A stretch of DNA of 38,052 nucleotides from Armatimonadota bacterium (GTDB lineage: Bacteria > Armatimonadota > Hebobacteria > GCA-020354555 > CP070648): contig CP070648.1 of the NCBI GenBank assembly GCA_020354555.1, positions 1,534,603 to 1,572,654 of the forward strand, read 5' to 3'. Of this stretch, positions 25,869-34,666 are shown piece by piece; the stretch's first letter is position 1; each line of letters opens with the position of its first letter. The notes under the pieces are model-generated. The model did no database searches and was not told the DNA's origin. It worked only from the letters and a program-made list of their open reading frames with translations. Both the position numbers and the translations under genes were made by a program.

Positions 25869-27215
25869 ATGGCACGAATCCTGACTGGTGTCGAAGGTCT
25901 CGACGAGATCACGCGCGGCGGCTTCATTGAGGGCGACTCGGTGCTGGTCGCGGGCGCCCCGGGCACGGGCAAGACGAGCCTCGGCATGCAATTCATCTAT
26001 AACGGCATTACCAAGTACGACGAGCCCGGGTTCTTCATCACGTTCGAGGAGTTCCCTCAGCAGATCTACCGTGACGCGCTGAGCTTCGGCTGGGATTTCC
26101 GGCGGCTTGAGGAGGAGGACAAGCTGAAGGTAATGTTCACCTCGCCCGAGCTCCTGCAGCAAGACATTCAGCGCCAGGAAGGCCTGATTTCCCAGATGAT
26201 CCGAGAGGTCAACGCTCGCCGCATCGTCGTGGACAGCATTACCCACCTGCGCCGGCTCACGGACGACCCCGGCGAGTTCCGCGAGATGATCTACGGCGTC
26301 ATCAACGCCCTCAAGCGCGAGGGCCTCACCGCCATGCTCATCCGCGAGTTGGTCGAGTCGGATGTCCCCGGATCCGGCAGCGAGGAGTACATCGCCGATT
26401 CCGTCATCTACCTCACGCGCGAGAACGTCAACGGACAGCGCATGCGCTGTCTCGAGGTCATCAAGAGCCGCGGCACCCCTCATCTGCCCGGCCGCTGCCT
26501 GTTCTTCATCCACAGCGACGGCGTGCGCGTCGTGTCCCCCTACCGCAGCCCCTTGTTCCGCTTCGAGCAGGCCGCCTCCACTGGACACCCCGAACTCGAC
26601 AACTTACTCGGCGGCGGTATTCCCGACGGCGCGTTCTACCTCTTCGAGGTCAGCTCCGACATCCACCAGGCCGTGTTCCAGATCAACTTCCTGCGCGAGG
26701 GCCTCGACGCAGGTGACGTGTATGCCGTGGTGAATCGCGACGCATCCTTGCCCCACACGTTGACCGACGCCGCCGGTCACTTCGGCATGGCCGACGAGCT
26801 TCAGGCCGCATACGAGTCCCATCGCGTAGCCGTTCTCGCGCCCCAATCCGGCATCGCCGCATCGCTCAGGGAAATACAGGCGGAAGGGGAGACCCGCGCC
26901 AAGACTCGCGTCTTCGTCGACCTCACGCGTATGCTCGCGGGCATGGGCGGCGACGAGTTCCTACAGCAGCTCAACACCTTCACCGACTCCCTGCGTGAGT
27001 CCGGCGCCGTCGCCATGGCCATCCTGAACCGCGACGTTATCGCTCCCCAATCAGTCGAGCGGATTCGCTCGCTCGCCGACGGGATTATCCGTATGTGGCG
27101 CGAAGGGGGCTACAACTACCTCCAGGTGCTCAAGACCGTCAACTCCGTCCGCACGCCCGTCGTCGCCTTCCTCGAGATCGCCGAGCCGCCGTTCATCGAG
27201 CTGCCGCGGTACTGA
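25869..27215 (+). CDS. two-domain KaiC-like RecA ATPase, second domain without P-loop
   Basis: The first half of the 448-residue product is a KaiC/RadA-type ATPase: Walker A GAPGTGKTS (29-37), PGFFITFEEFPQQIYRDAL with the acidic pair, and Walker B RRIVVDSIT. The second half keeps the KaiC start (TGHPELDNLLGGGIPDGAFY) but its P-loop position reads EVSSDIHQAVF and lacks the GxGKT sequence; KTRVFVDLTRML resembles a Walker B strand. It could be a KaiC-like signalling scaffold with one working nucleotide site. KaiC-like proteins of this kind in non-cyanobacteria serve signalling or motility roles. The start is ATG 25869 after GAGGTGGAACCT. Confidence 0.9.
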   Translation: MARILTGVEGLDEITRGGFIEGDSVLVAGAPGTGKTSLGMQFIYNGITKYDEPGFFITFEEFPQQIYRDALSFGWDFRRLEEEDKLKVMFTSPELLQQDIQRQEGLISQMIREVNARRIVVDSITHLRRLTDDPGEFREMIYGVINALKREGLTAMLIRELVESDVPGSGSEEYIADSVIYLTRENVNGQRMRCLEVIKSRGTPHLPGRCLFFIHSDGVRVVSPYRSPLFRFEQAASTGHPELDNLLGGGIPDGAFYLFEVSSDIHQAVFQINFLREGLDAGDVYAVVNRDASLPHTLTDAAGHFGMADELQAAYESHRVAVLAPQSGIAASLREIQAEGETRAKTRVFVDLTRMLAGMGGDEFLQQLNTFTDSLRESGAVAMAILNRDVIAPQSVERIRSLADGIIRMWREGGYNYLQVLKTVNSVRTPVVAFLEIAEPPFIELPRY

Positions 27216-27398
27216 TGGGGCTCTTGAGCTGGTGCCGCGCGCCAGGCACGATGCGTCGACGCCGCCGAGGCAGATCGTGCCGGACGACCTCCATTCCAGG
27301 AGAATCTCGGCCCTCCCATACTGCCCGAGATGCTATGAGAGGGCGGCGGTCGGCCCCGCGCGGCGCGGTCATTGTGTGCTCCGTCGCCGACGAGGCAC

Positions 27399-27965
27399 CT
27401 ACGGTCGGGGTCTGGCGATCAAGGTCAGGAACTCGTTCCGCGTCGCCACGGAGTTGTGGAAACTCCCGAGCACCGACGACGTCGTCATCACCGAGTTCTG
27501 CTTCTCTACCCCGCGCATCATCATGCACAGATGCCGCGCTTCGATGATGACGCCGACGCCGGACGCATTGATCGAGTCCATCACGGCGCGGGCGATCTGT
27601 TCCGTGAGCCGTTCCTGAATCTGCAGCCGTCGGGCATACATGTCCACCAATCGTGCCAGCTTGCTGATGCCGAAGACCTTGCCCTGCGGAATGTACCCGA
27701 TGTGGCAGCGGCCGAAGAACGGCAGCATGTGGTGCTCGCACATGCTGTACATCTCGATGTCCCGCGCGATGATCATGTTGTTCGTTTCCTGCGTGAAGAT
27801 CGCGTCGTTGATCAACGCTTTCGGGTCGGCGTCGTACCCCGAGGTCAGGAAGCTGAGCGCGGCGGCGATGCGCGTGGGCGTCTTCATCAGACCCTCGCGC
27901 TCCGGATCCTCGCCGATCTCGACCAGCAGCTCTCTGACGAGTCCTCGCACTTTCTCAGCGTCCAT
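27399..27965 (-). CDS. folE: GTP cyclohydrolase I
   Basis: The 188-residue product is a GTP cyclohydrolase I, which makes dihydroneopterin triphosphate from GTP, the first step of folate and pterin synthesis. It shows [20 protein letters not shown] (zinc Cys and His), [50 protein letters not shown] (second zinc Cys) and [12 protein letters not shown]. Length is usual for the zinc-type FolE IA. The start ATG overlaps the last codons of folK by 11 bases, so the two are coupled. It is the last gene of the minus-strand pterin cluster and converges with the KaiC-like gene. Confidence 0.97.
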   Translation of the reverse strand: MDAEKVRGLVRELLVEIGEDPEREGLMKTPTRIAAALSFLTSGYDADPKALINDAIFTQETNNMIIARDIEMYSMCEHHMLPFFGRCHIGYIPQGKVFGISKLARLVDMYARRLQIQERLTEQIARAVMDSINASGVGVIIEARHLCMMMRGVEKQNSVMTTSSVLGSFHNSVATRNEFLTLIARPRP

Positions 27966-28476
27966 GTTCGATGTCCTTTCTGATGATTTCCGTGTACTCC
28001 AGCAGCGCCTGCATATCGTGGTCGGCGAACGCGTCGGCAGCGTCGCAGACGCGCCGGCCGGAATTCGGCAGCACCAGTTCCGGCGCGAGCTCGCACAGCG
28101 GAACGGCGAGAAATGGGCGGCGCTCGATGTCCGGGTCCGGGATCATCAGGTCGTCCGCTTCCACCGTGAGGCCGTCATACACCAGCACGTCCAGATCTAT
28201 CGTGCGCGGTGCATACTTGTCATCTCCACGGATCCGCCCCAGCTGGCCCTCGACGCGCCGCAGCACCGAGTGCTTGAGTTCGACGGGTGCGATGTCCGTC
28301 TCGACTTCGACGACGCAGTTGAGGAAATCCGGCTGCTCCGGCCGGTCGAGCGCCGCGGTGCGGTAGACCGTCGAAACGCCTATGACGCGCACGTCGCGCG
28401 CCAGCAGTCGCAGCGCTCGCCGCACGTTCTGCTCCGGGCTGATGTTCGACCCGACGCCGATGAAGACGCGCGCCAT
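27955..28476 (-). CDS. folK: HPPK, 2-amino-4-hydroxy-6-hydroxymethyldihydropteridine diphosphokinase
   Basis: The 173-residue product transfers diphosphate from ATP to 6-hydroxymethyl-dihydropterin. It shows [40 protein letters not shown], the HPPK signature [12 protein letters not shown], and [16 protein letters not shown]. The ATG at 28476 fits the family start. An upstream in-frame ATG at 28560 overlaps the folB stop (TGATGA) and would add 28 residues with no family match, but it could serve for coupling. The gene overlaps folE by 11 bases. Confidence 0.95.
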   Translation of the reverse strand: MARVFIGVGSNISPEQNVRRALRLLARDVRVIGVSTVYRTAALDRPEQPDFLNCVVEVETDIAPVELKHSVLRRVEGQLGRIRGDDKYAPRTIDLDVLVYDGLTVEADDLMIPDPDIERRPFLAVPLCELAPELVLPNSGRRVCDAADAFADHDMQALLEYTEIIRKDIEHGR

Positions 28477-28559
28477 CCGCGTTACCCGTAGGCGCCGCGT
28501 CCCGCGGCGATTCGCGCGGGCCCGCCCAAGCTGCGCGTGCTCGTCTCCGGCATTTGTCA

Positions 28560-28943
28560 TCAAGCCCGGTCGCGCGTGATCTCGACCCCGACGCTGCGCG
28601 CGAAGCGCAGGGCGGACGGTTTCTCCACCGTGACCTGCGCCCGCCGTACAGCGGGATGATGCTCCAGGCACATCTCCGCGACGCGCTCCGCCAGCCGTTC
28701 GACCAGGTAGTACTGCGAGTTCTCCACCATTGCGAGAATGCGCTTCTTGAGGGAACGATAGTCGACCGCGTCCTCGAACTGGTCGCTCCGGCCCGGCTTG
28801 CGCAGATCCGCGGACAGCACGAGGTTGATCACCACGTCCTGCTTCTCGCGCCGCTCGTCTTCATTGATCCCGAGAATGCAGCGCGCCCGGAGATCTCTGA
28901 TCAGTATGCGATCCATGGGTGAGCTATCGCGCTGGAGTGGCAT
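28560..28943 (-). CDS. folB: dihydroneopterin aldolase
   Basis: The product is 127 residues (118 if the second ATG at 28916 is used). FolB converts dihydroneopterin to 6-hydroxymethyl-dihydropterin plus glycolaldehyde. Visible features: RILIRDLRARCILGINEDER, DAVDYRSLKKRI, YYLVERLAERVAE and VTVEKPSALRFARSVGVEIT with the active-site Lys-Pro. The upstream ATG at 28943 has a GGGGAT ribosome site six bases away; the internal one lacks it but fits the family N terminus better. It lies 15 bases after the SDR gene and before folK. Confidence 0.93.
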   Translation of the reverse strand: MPLQRDSSPMDRILIRDLRARCILGINEDERREKQDVVINLVLSADLRKPGRSDQFEDAVDYRSLKKRILAMVENSQYYLVERLAERVAEMCLEHHPAVRRAQVTVEKPSALRFARSVGVEITRDRA

Positions 28944-28958
28944 CTATCCCCGTGCTCC

Positions 28959-29714
28959 TCAACCAAGTGGCGACCCGCTGCCGGGCTCGCCCAGGTGCGC
29001 GCCGCCGTCCACGTATATCACCTGACCGGTCACGAAGCGGGACGTGACGAGAAACAGAATGGCGTCGGCGATATCCTGCGCGTCGCCGTGACGTCTGAGC
29101 GGAACGGTCTGCGCTCGGTCAACGAGGTACGCCTCGTCTTCGCCCGGCGGCGGCAGGATCAATCCCGGCGCGACGGCGTTGACCGTGATGTCCGGCGCGA
29201 ATTCGAGAGCGGTCATGCGCGTCAGCATCCCGAGCATGTGCTTGCTCAGCGCGTACGCCGCGTGCGAGGTGGCGTGCGCGCCGAGGCTCGCGTCGAGGAG
29301 ATTCACGATCTTGCCCTTGCCGACGCGCCGTGCGAACTCCCGGCTCAGGACCAACGGCGCCCATGCATTCACGCGGACGTTTGCGACTACCGCGTCAAAA
29401 GCCACAGTGTCGAGCGTGTCCGGCGGGAAGATGGAGGCGTTGTTTACCAGAATATCCAGGCTGCCGGCGGCCTCGCGCGCACGGGCGACGAGGGCCTCGC
29501 TGCCCTCGGCCTTCGCGAAGTCGGCCGCCATCGCCCACGCCCTGACCCCGCGCGATTCGGCTTCAGCCACGACCTCGGCCGCCGCCTCGTCCGCGCCGAG
29601 ATGATGCACGACGACATGTACTCCCGCCTCGGCCAGCGCGAGCGCCGTCGCGCGCCCGATTCGCCGCTCCGCGCCGGTGATGAGAGCCGTCTTGCCTGCA
29701 ATTGGTTCAGTCAT
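28959..29714 (-). CDS. pteridine-reductase-type short-chain dehydrogenase
   Basis: The 251-residue SDR has the nucleotide loop TGAERRIG (13-20), which fits the pteridine-reductase variant TGx3RxG that selects NADPH, plus DILVNNASIFPPDT. The catalytic residues are Asp141, Tyr154 and Lys158. The usual SDR Ser is replaced by Asp at the PTR1 spacing (Asp-13-Tyr-4-Lys, as Asp181/Tyr194/Lys198 in Leishmania PTR1). It is therefore likely a FolM/PTR1-like reductase of dihydropterins, possibly dihydrofolate. The ATG at 29714 follows GGTGGG. Location beside folB, folK and folE supports this. It may replace classical DHFR in this organism; no folA is in the window. Confidence 0.9.
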   Translation of the reverse strand: MTEPIAGKTALITGAERRIGRATALALAEAGVHVVVHHLGADEAAAEVVAEAESRGVRAWAMAADFAKAEGSEALVARAREAAGSLDILVNNASIFPPDTLDTVAFDAVVANVRVNAWAPLVLSREFARRVGKGKIVNLLDASLGAHATSHAAYALSKHMLGMLTRMTALEFAPDITVNAVAPGLILPPPGEDEAYLVDRAQTVPLRRHGDAQDIADAILFLVTSRFVTGQVIYVDGGAHLGEPGSGSPLG

Positions 29715-29853
29715 CCCACCCGCCCGTTCTGGGGTACGGCACGGCCTGCCGCCAAGCCTCGCCGCCACTCCGGCTCAAACGGCTCAGGGGCCGTGCCTCC
29801 GCAGAGTCGCCGCCGATTCGCATCCCGTCCGAGCGCTGGCACGACCGGCGGTG

Positions 29854-30174
29854 TTACGCCAGCAGATCCACCTTCGCCGCGCAGATGAAATCGTTCTGCG
29901 ACAGCCCGCCGATCTTGTGCGTCGAGAACTCTAGTCGCACCCTATCATACGAAACATGGATGTCGGGGTGGTGATCCTGCTTCTGCGCCATCCGTGCGAC
30001 CTCGTTGACGAACTCCATCGCCTCCGCGAAATCGCTGAAGCGGAACTCGCGCTCGATCGCCCCTTCCCGCACGGTCCACTTCGGCACCTCCGCGGCGAGT
30101 CTCTCCGCTTCCTGCCGCGACAGCGGCTTCGTATCCGCAGAGATCGGTTCGGCGTCCTGCTCGGCCAGTGTCAT
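29854..30174 (-). CDS. pterin-4a-carbinolamine dehydratase (PCD/DCoH)
   Basis: The 106-residue product has the PCD core AQKQDHHPDIHVSYDRVRLE followed by FSTHKIGGLSQNDF, with the His-His-Pro, Tyr, His and Asp spacing of the family. PCD dehydrates 4a-hydroxy-tetrahydropterins during cofactor recycling. THK replaces the more usual THD. It lies 37 bases after the AIF-like gene and upstream of the pteridine-reductase gene, all on the minus strand, so it probably belongs to the pterin operon. No aromatic amino acid hydroxylase is in the window. Confidence 0.92.
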   Translation of the reverse strand: MTLAEQDAEPISADTKPLSRQEAERLAAEVPKWTVREGAIEREFRFSDFAEAMEFVNEVARMAQKQDHHPDIHVSYDRVRLEFSTHKIGGLSQNDFICAAKVDLLA

Positions 30175-30211
30175 GTCGTGCTCCCCGGCGATGGGCGGGT
30201 GCCTGCGCCGG

Positions 30212-31417
30212 TCATCGGATCGCTCCGCGCAAGTCCTCCGGCGTCATGCGCTCGCCCTTTCCAATCAACTCCCGCGCGGCATCCACCTTGTCCCACACAT
30301 TGCACATCATCGCGCCGCGCACCTTGCCCTCCCGGAGGTAGTAGATGACGCCGGTGTCGTTCTCCTTCTGCCAGTCGGCCAATGTCTCCAACTTCGTGTT
30401 GACGTCCCCCACCGCCTCGTAGCCGAAGTCGAAGAGATCGGAGAAGAAGTACGGCATGTACGTGAAAGGCTCGTCCGCGCCCGCCATGTTGCGTCCGGCG
30501 TGCTGCCCCTGGTTGAGCGCATTGTCCCAGTGCTCGATGCGGACGTGCTCCCCCAGCGCCTGGTACGGGAAGAAGGCATTATCGCCCGCCGCGTAGATGT
30601 CGGGGTGCGAGGTCTGCAAGTGCTCGTTGACGACGATGCCGTTCTCGACTTCCAAGCCGGCCTGTTGCGCGAGGCCCGTCGCGGGCGAGATCCCAATGCC
30701 TACAATCAGGATGTCGGACTCGATCCGCTCGCCGCCGCGGGTGTGCGTGACGAACCGCTTGCCGCTCTTCTCGAACGACGCGGGCGCGTCACCTGCGAGC
30801 ACGAGAATCCCCCGGCTGCGGTAATCATCCTGGAGCGCGCGGCCGAGAGACTCCGGGAACACGCGCTGAACCAGGTACGGCTCGGGAAACACCATCGTCA
30901 CTTCGACCTTGCTCAAGTTCAGCGCCGCCGCCATCTCTGAACCGATGAACCCGCCGCCGATTACGACCGCTGTCTTGCCCTCTCCCGCCTCGCTCCTGAC
31001 CCGCATGTAGTCGTCGAGGTAACGATAATGGCAGATTCCCTCGAGATGCCCGCCGGGAATGTCGAGCCTGCGCGGGGCGCCGCCGGTGGCCAGGAGCAGC
31101 TTGTCGAAGCGGTACGCGTCGCCCCTGCCGTCGGTCACGGTCTTGCGCTCGACATCGACACCGACGATTTCCATGCCCATCGCCACGTCCACATGCTGGT
31201 TCGTGTAGAAATCCTGATCGTGGAGGAAGACGTCCTCGACCTTCTTCTTGCCGAACCAGAGCTTCTTCGACAGCGGCGGGCGGTCGTACGGCAAGTGCTT
31301 CTCCGCCCCGATGAGCAGGATCGAACCGTCCGCGTCTGCTCCGCGGATGCCGTCAATTGCCGATGCCCCGGCGAGTCCTCCGCCGACGATGATGTACCGG
31401 TAAGCCTGTTCCGCCAT
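30212..31417 (-). CDS. AIF-like FAD/NAD(P) oxidoreductase
   Basis: The 401-residue product is a pyridine nucleotide-disulfide-fold flavoprotein without the redox-active disulfide. It has FAD loop YRYIIVGGGLAGASAIDGIR, YDRPPLSKKLW, KLLLATGGAPRRLDIPGG, NAD(P) loop AVVIGGGFIGSEMAAAL, IYAAGDNAFFPYQALGE and a C-terminal AIF/ferredoxin-reductase-type domain (FSDLFDFGYEAVGD). It probably passes electrons from NAD(P)H to an unidentified acceptor. The ATG at 31417 follows TTGGAGGTCACC. It leads the minus-strand group that continues with PCD and folate genes; a link to pterin reduction is speculative. Confidence 0.92.
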   Translation of the reverse strand: MAEQAYRYIIVGGGLAGASAIDGIRGADADGSILLIGAEKHLPYDRPPLSKKLWFGKKKVEDVFLHDQDFYTNQHVDVAMGMEIVGVDVERKTVTDGRGDAYRFDKLLLATGGAPRRLDIPGGHLEGICHYRYLDDYMRVRSEAGEGKTAVVIGGGFIGSEMAAALNLSKVEVTMVFPEPYLVQRVFPESLGRALQDDYRSRGILVLAGDAPASFEKSGKRFVTHTRGGERIESDILIVGIGISPATGLAQQAGLEVENGIVVNEHLQTSHPDIYAAGDNAFFPYQALGEHVRIEHWDNALNQGQHAGRNMAGADEPFTYMPYFFSDLFDFGYEAVGDVNTKLETLADWQKENDTGVIYYLREGKVRGAMMCNVWDKVDAARELIGKGERMTPEDLRGAIR

Positions 31418-31642
31418 GGTGACCTCCAAGCCGGAAATGCCCGCTCAGATGACTTTGCCGCGGCGCGGTCATGTCCTGTTCGACGTTCGCCACACGAGGA
31501 GCCGCACGCATCTCAGCCCTGTGTTCGGGGTGCAAGCCACTGCATCACAGTGACGGGCGGGCGGCGAGAGTGCGCCGGTAGAGGAACACTCGGATCGAAC
31601 TTGAGCTGCGTACGGCGGACGACGGGATGCCATGGCCGTCGC

Positions 31643-32803
31643 TCACGGCCTCGCGTCGGGAAACACCGTCGCGGTCTCACCTTCGAAGGTCAGGTTGACC
31701 TCGGCGCCGGGGTTGAGGCCCTCGCCTGCGTAGCCCTGGAGTTCAACGGTCACTGCGCCGACCGCGGTCTGCACGCGGAGGCGGGTGACGGCGCCGAGGA
31801 AGACGATTTCCTCGACCCTCCCTGGCAAGGTATTTGCCGCCCCCGGGTCTGCCAGAACGAACCGCTCCGGTCGCAAAGCGACCGTCACGTCCTGCCCTTG
31901 GGCCAGATCCCCCGCCGGTACGGAAATCAGCACGCCGCTCGACGTCACTGACTCGCCATGACCCTCGATGGGGCGCTGCTCGTCCACCTGTGCTTCCGAG
32001 ACCATGTCCGCTGTCGCAGCAGATGCGGTCTTCAGCAAGACACGCGCCCGCCCGCCCGCGACCGACTCGACCGTTCCCGTCAGGAAATTCGTGTGCCCGA
32101 TAAATCCAGCCACGAAGGGAGTCGCCGGCTCGCGGTAGATGCGAAGCGGATCGCCGATCTGCTCGAACGCGCCCGCGTTCATCACCGCGATGCGGTCGGA
32201 CAGGGCGAGCGCTTCCTCCTGGTCGTGGGTCACATACAGCGTCGTGATGCCGAGCGCGCGCTGTACGCGGCGGATCTCCTCCCGCATCTGCACGCGCAGC
32301 TTGGCGTCGAGGTTGGACAGCGGCTCGTCCATCAGCAGCAGGCGCGGCTCGATGGCGAGGGCGCGCGCGGTCGCCACGCGCTGCTGCTCGCCGCCGCTGA
32401 GCATCCCGGGAAAGCTCCGTGCGCGGTGCGCCAGATGCACCATCGCCAGCGCCCGTTGCGCCCGCTCTTTGATGACCGACGCCTGCATCTTGCGCGCCCG
32501 CAAACCGTAAGCGACATTCTCCCGCACCGAGAGATGAGGGAACAATGCGTAGTTCTGGAACACCATGCCGAGGTTGCGCTGATGCGGCGGCAGCGGGTCG
32601 AGCCGCTCGCCGTCGCAGATGATCTCCCCGGCGTCGGGGTGACAGAAACCCGCGACGCAGCGCAGGAGCGTCGTCTTCCCGCAGCCGCTCGGCCCGACCA
32701 GACAGAAGAACTCGCCGGGCCGGATCTCCAGATCCACCCCCGCGAGCGCGTGGTGACCGTCAAAACGCTTGCGCAGTCCCTTTATCGTCAGTCCAACGCT
32801 AAT
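31643..32803 (-). CDS. ABC transporter ATPase, iron/polyamine type, with non-canonical start
   Basis: This is the ATP-binding subunit of an importer: Walker A GPSGCGKTT, Q-loop VFQNYALFP, signature LSGGEQQRVATARAL, Walker B LLLMDEPLSNLD, H-loop TLYVTHDQEEALALSD, and a C-terminal TOBE region (about residue 230 on). The family N terminus is encoded as ISVGLTIKGLRKRFDGHHAL, but it has no ATG, GTG or TTG. The first ordinary start is GTG at 32737, which would remove the first strand. An ATT at 32803 lies five bases after GGGAGG. I therefore place the start there. It follows the permease by about 130 bases. Confidence 0.88.
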   Translation of the reverse strand: MSVGLTIKGLRKRFDGHHALAGVDLEIRPGEFFCLVGPSGCGKTTLLRCVAGFCHPDAGEIICDGERLDPLPPHQRNLGMVFQNYALFPHLSVRENVAYGLRARKMQASVIKERAQRALAMVHLAHRARSFPGMLSGGEQQRVATARALAIEPRLLLMDEPLSNLDAKLRVQMREEIRRVQRALGITTLYVTHDQEEALALSDRIAVMNAGAFEQIGDPLRIYREPATPFVAGFIGHTNFLTGTVESVAGGRARVLLKTASAATADMVSEAQVDEQRPIEGHGESVTSSGVLISVPAGDLAQGQDVTVALRPERFVLADPGAANTLPGRVEEIVFLGAVTRLRVQTAVGAVTVELQGYAGEGLNPGAEVNLTFEGETATVFPDARP

Positions 32804-32814
32804 CGACGCCTCCC
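32801..32814 (-). promoter_or_regulatory. ribosome site with probable ATT start codon
   Basis: Read on the minus strand, GGGAGG (32814-32809), five bases CGTCG and ATT (32803-32801) form a ribosome site and a rare start codon, as used by infC in other bacteria. This decides the N terminus of the ABC ATPase. Confidence 0.45.
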
Positions 32815-32932
32815 GTGCACCTGATTACCCGCAGACCGAAAGCGATGGGCAGGCGCGACGCCCGCCCTACCATCAACTCGCAGCTGAGCCGTCTCGGCTG
32901 CGCTGCACTTACATAATCTGTGGACTGCTCCC

Positions 32933-34666
32933 TCACACCAGCTCCGCCGCGCGTTCGCCCTGCCACACATTGAACGCGAGCAGGGGCACAAAGACGCCCG
33001 CGAGCAGCAGGCTCGACGTCGCCGCCGCGGTGCCGAAGTTGTCGCTGAGCACCTGCTGGTATATCACCACCGACATGGTAGCCCATGCGCCGTAGTAGAG
33101 CAAGATCGTAGAGCTGATTTCGCTGATGACCTGCACCCACGTCATGACCGCTCCGGAGATGATGCCCGGCATCATGAGCGGCAGAGTGACCTGGCGAAAC
33201 GTGCGCGTCGGCGACGCCCCCAGGCTCAGTGACGCCTCCTCCGTCGCCGGTTCGATGTTGTGCAGCACCGCCACCACGCCGCGCACGGCATACGGCATTC
33301 GCCGGATGACGTAAGACGTGACGAGGATCGTCACCGTGCCCGTGAGCAGCAGCGGCGGCCTGCCGAAGGCGCTGATTAGCGCCACCGCCAGCACCGTCCC
33401 GGGAATCGCGTACGGCACCATGAGCAGCGCGTCCAACCCCGCCGTCCACCGGCCCGGCCGGCGCACCAGCAGGTAGCCGATGACGACACCGAGCATCACG
33501 CACAGCAGCGTCGACACACCGGATAGGTATAGACTGTTGAACATCGCCCGCGGTACGCTGCGGAATACGGTGGCATAGCTGTCGAGGCTCAGGCCGGGAC
33601 GCATCATCGGCCCCGTGGTTGGAAAGAACGACGTCACCAGCACCACCGCCGCCGGTATCAGCGACACCCCGACCACGCCGTACGTAAAGACAGTCGCGAG
33701 CGCGCGCAGTCGCGGAGAGACCTCGCGCTCCTGCCGCCGCCGCAGACCGGACATGATGTACGACCTGCGGCCGACGTACCACCGCTCGACGAGCAGCACG
33801 GCCGCCGTGCAGCCACGCAGCACCATGCTCGCCGCCGCCGCCATCGCCGGCTCGCTCGCCATCTCGTTGATGAACAGGCCGTAGATCAACGTCGGCAGCA
33901 CCAGGTAGTCCTCGCCGATGATGACCGCCGAGCCGAAATCCGCCAGCGCGGTCAGGAAGACCAGCAGCGCGCCGCCGAGAATCGCAGGAGTCAACAGCGG
34001 CACGGTCACTGTGCGGAACGTCCGCCACGGCGTAGAGCCCAAGTTTCCTGCCGCCTCCTCGAGGGAAGTGTCAATGGACGACAGCGAGGCGGACACGACG
34101 AGGAAGACGAAGGGATAGAGATTAAGCGTGAGCGCGAGGATGATGCCGCGCGGGCCGTAGATCGTCCCGAACCAGGGGATGCTGCCCCCGGCGGCGATGG
34201 CAGCCGCGGCGGATGGATGCAACGCGACGTAGACGCGTTCGAGCAGATTGGTGATCCAGCCATTGCGCCCGAGCAGCAAGATCCACGAATACGCGCCGAT
34301 GAACGGCGGACTGACGAGCGGCAGCACGATCAGCGCGCGCAGCAGCGCCTTGCCCGGCACGCCCCAGCGCGTCACCGCCGCCGCAAGCGGCACGCCGATC
34401 GCGGTCGCAAGCAGCGTCACCATCGTGGACACGTACAGGCTGTGCTCGAGCGCCGAGCGATAGTAACGCATGGCGAAGAAGTCGCGGAAGTTTGCGAGCG
34501 ACCACGCGCCGTCCTCTGCGCGCAGGCTGCTGACCAGAAGCTGCGACAGCGGATAGACGATCAGGAAGATGAGCAGGATGTAGGAGAGCGCCAGCGCCGC
34601 CCGCCAGGGATCGGCGAAGGTTCGCGCACGCCCTACTGCTTGATGCGCAGCAGTACGGCTTGCCAT
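32933..34666 (-). CDS. fused double-domain ABC permease (FbpB/AfuB-like)
   Basis: The 577-residue membrane protein has two copies of the importer permease domain, each with an EAA loop for the ATPase: LEEAAGNLGSTPWRTFRTVT and TEEASLSLGASPTRTFRQVT. About twelve hydrophobic segments are seen. Fused double permeases with a family 1 lipoprotein are usual in ferric iron and related oxyanion or polyamine systems. The start ATG overlaps the binding-protein gene by 34 bases, so the order is lipoprotein, permease, ATPase. Confidence 0.93.
   Translation of the reverse strand: MASRTAAHQAVGRARTFADPWRAALALSYILLIFLIVYPLSQLLVSSLRAEDGAWSLANFRDFFAMRYYRSALEHSLYVSTMVTLLATAIGVPLAAAVTRWGVPGKALLRALIVLPLVSPPFIGAYSWILLLGRNGWITNLLERVYVALHPSAAAAIAAGGSIPWFGTIYGPRGIILALTLNLYPFVFLVVSASLSSIDTSLEEAAGNLGSTPWRTFRTVTVPLLTPAILGGALLVFLTALADFGSAVIIGEDYLVLPTLIYGLFINEMASEPAMAAAASMVLRGCTAAVLLVERWYVGRRSYIMSGLRRRQEREVSPRLRALATVFTYGVVGVSLIPAAVVLVTSFFPTTGPMMRPGLSLDSYATVFRSVPRAMFNSLYLSGVSTLLCVMLGVVIGYLLVRRPGRWTAGLDALLMVPYAIPGTVLAVALISAFGRPPLLLTGTVTILVTSYVIRRMPYAVRGVVAVLHNIEPATEEASLSLGASPTRTFRQVTLPLMMPGIISGAVMTWVQVISEISSTILLYYGAWATMSVVIYQQVLSDNFGTAAATSSLLLAGVFVPLLAFNVWQGERAAELV

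Noticed and set aside
25704-26588. 294-codon minus-strand frame opposite the KaiC-like gene
   Set aside because: The opposite strand carries clear Walker motifs; this one has none.
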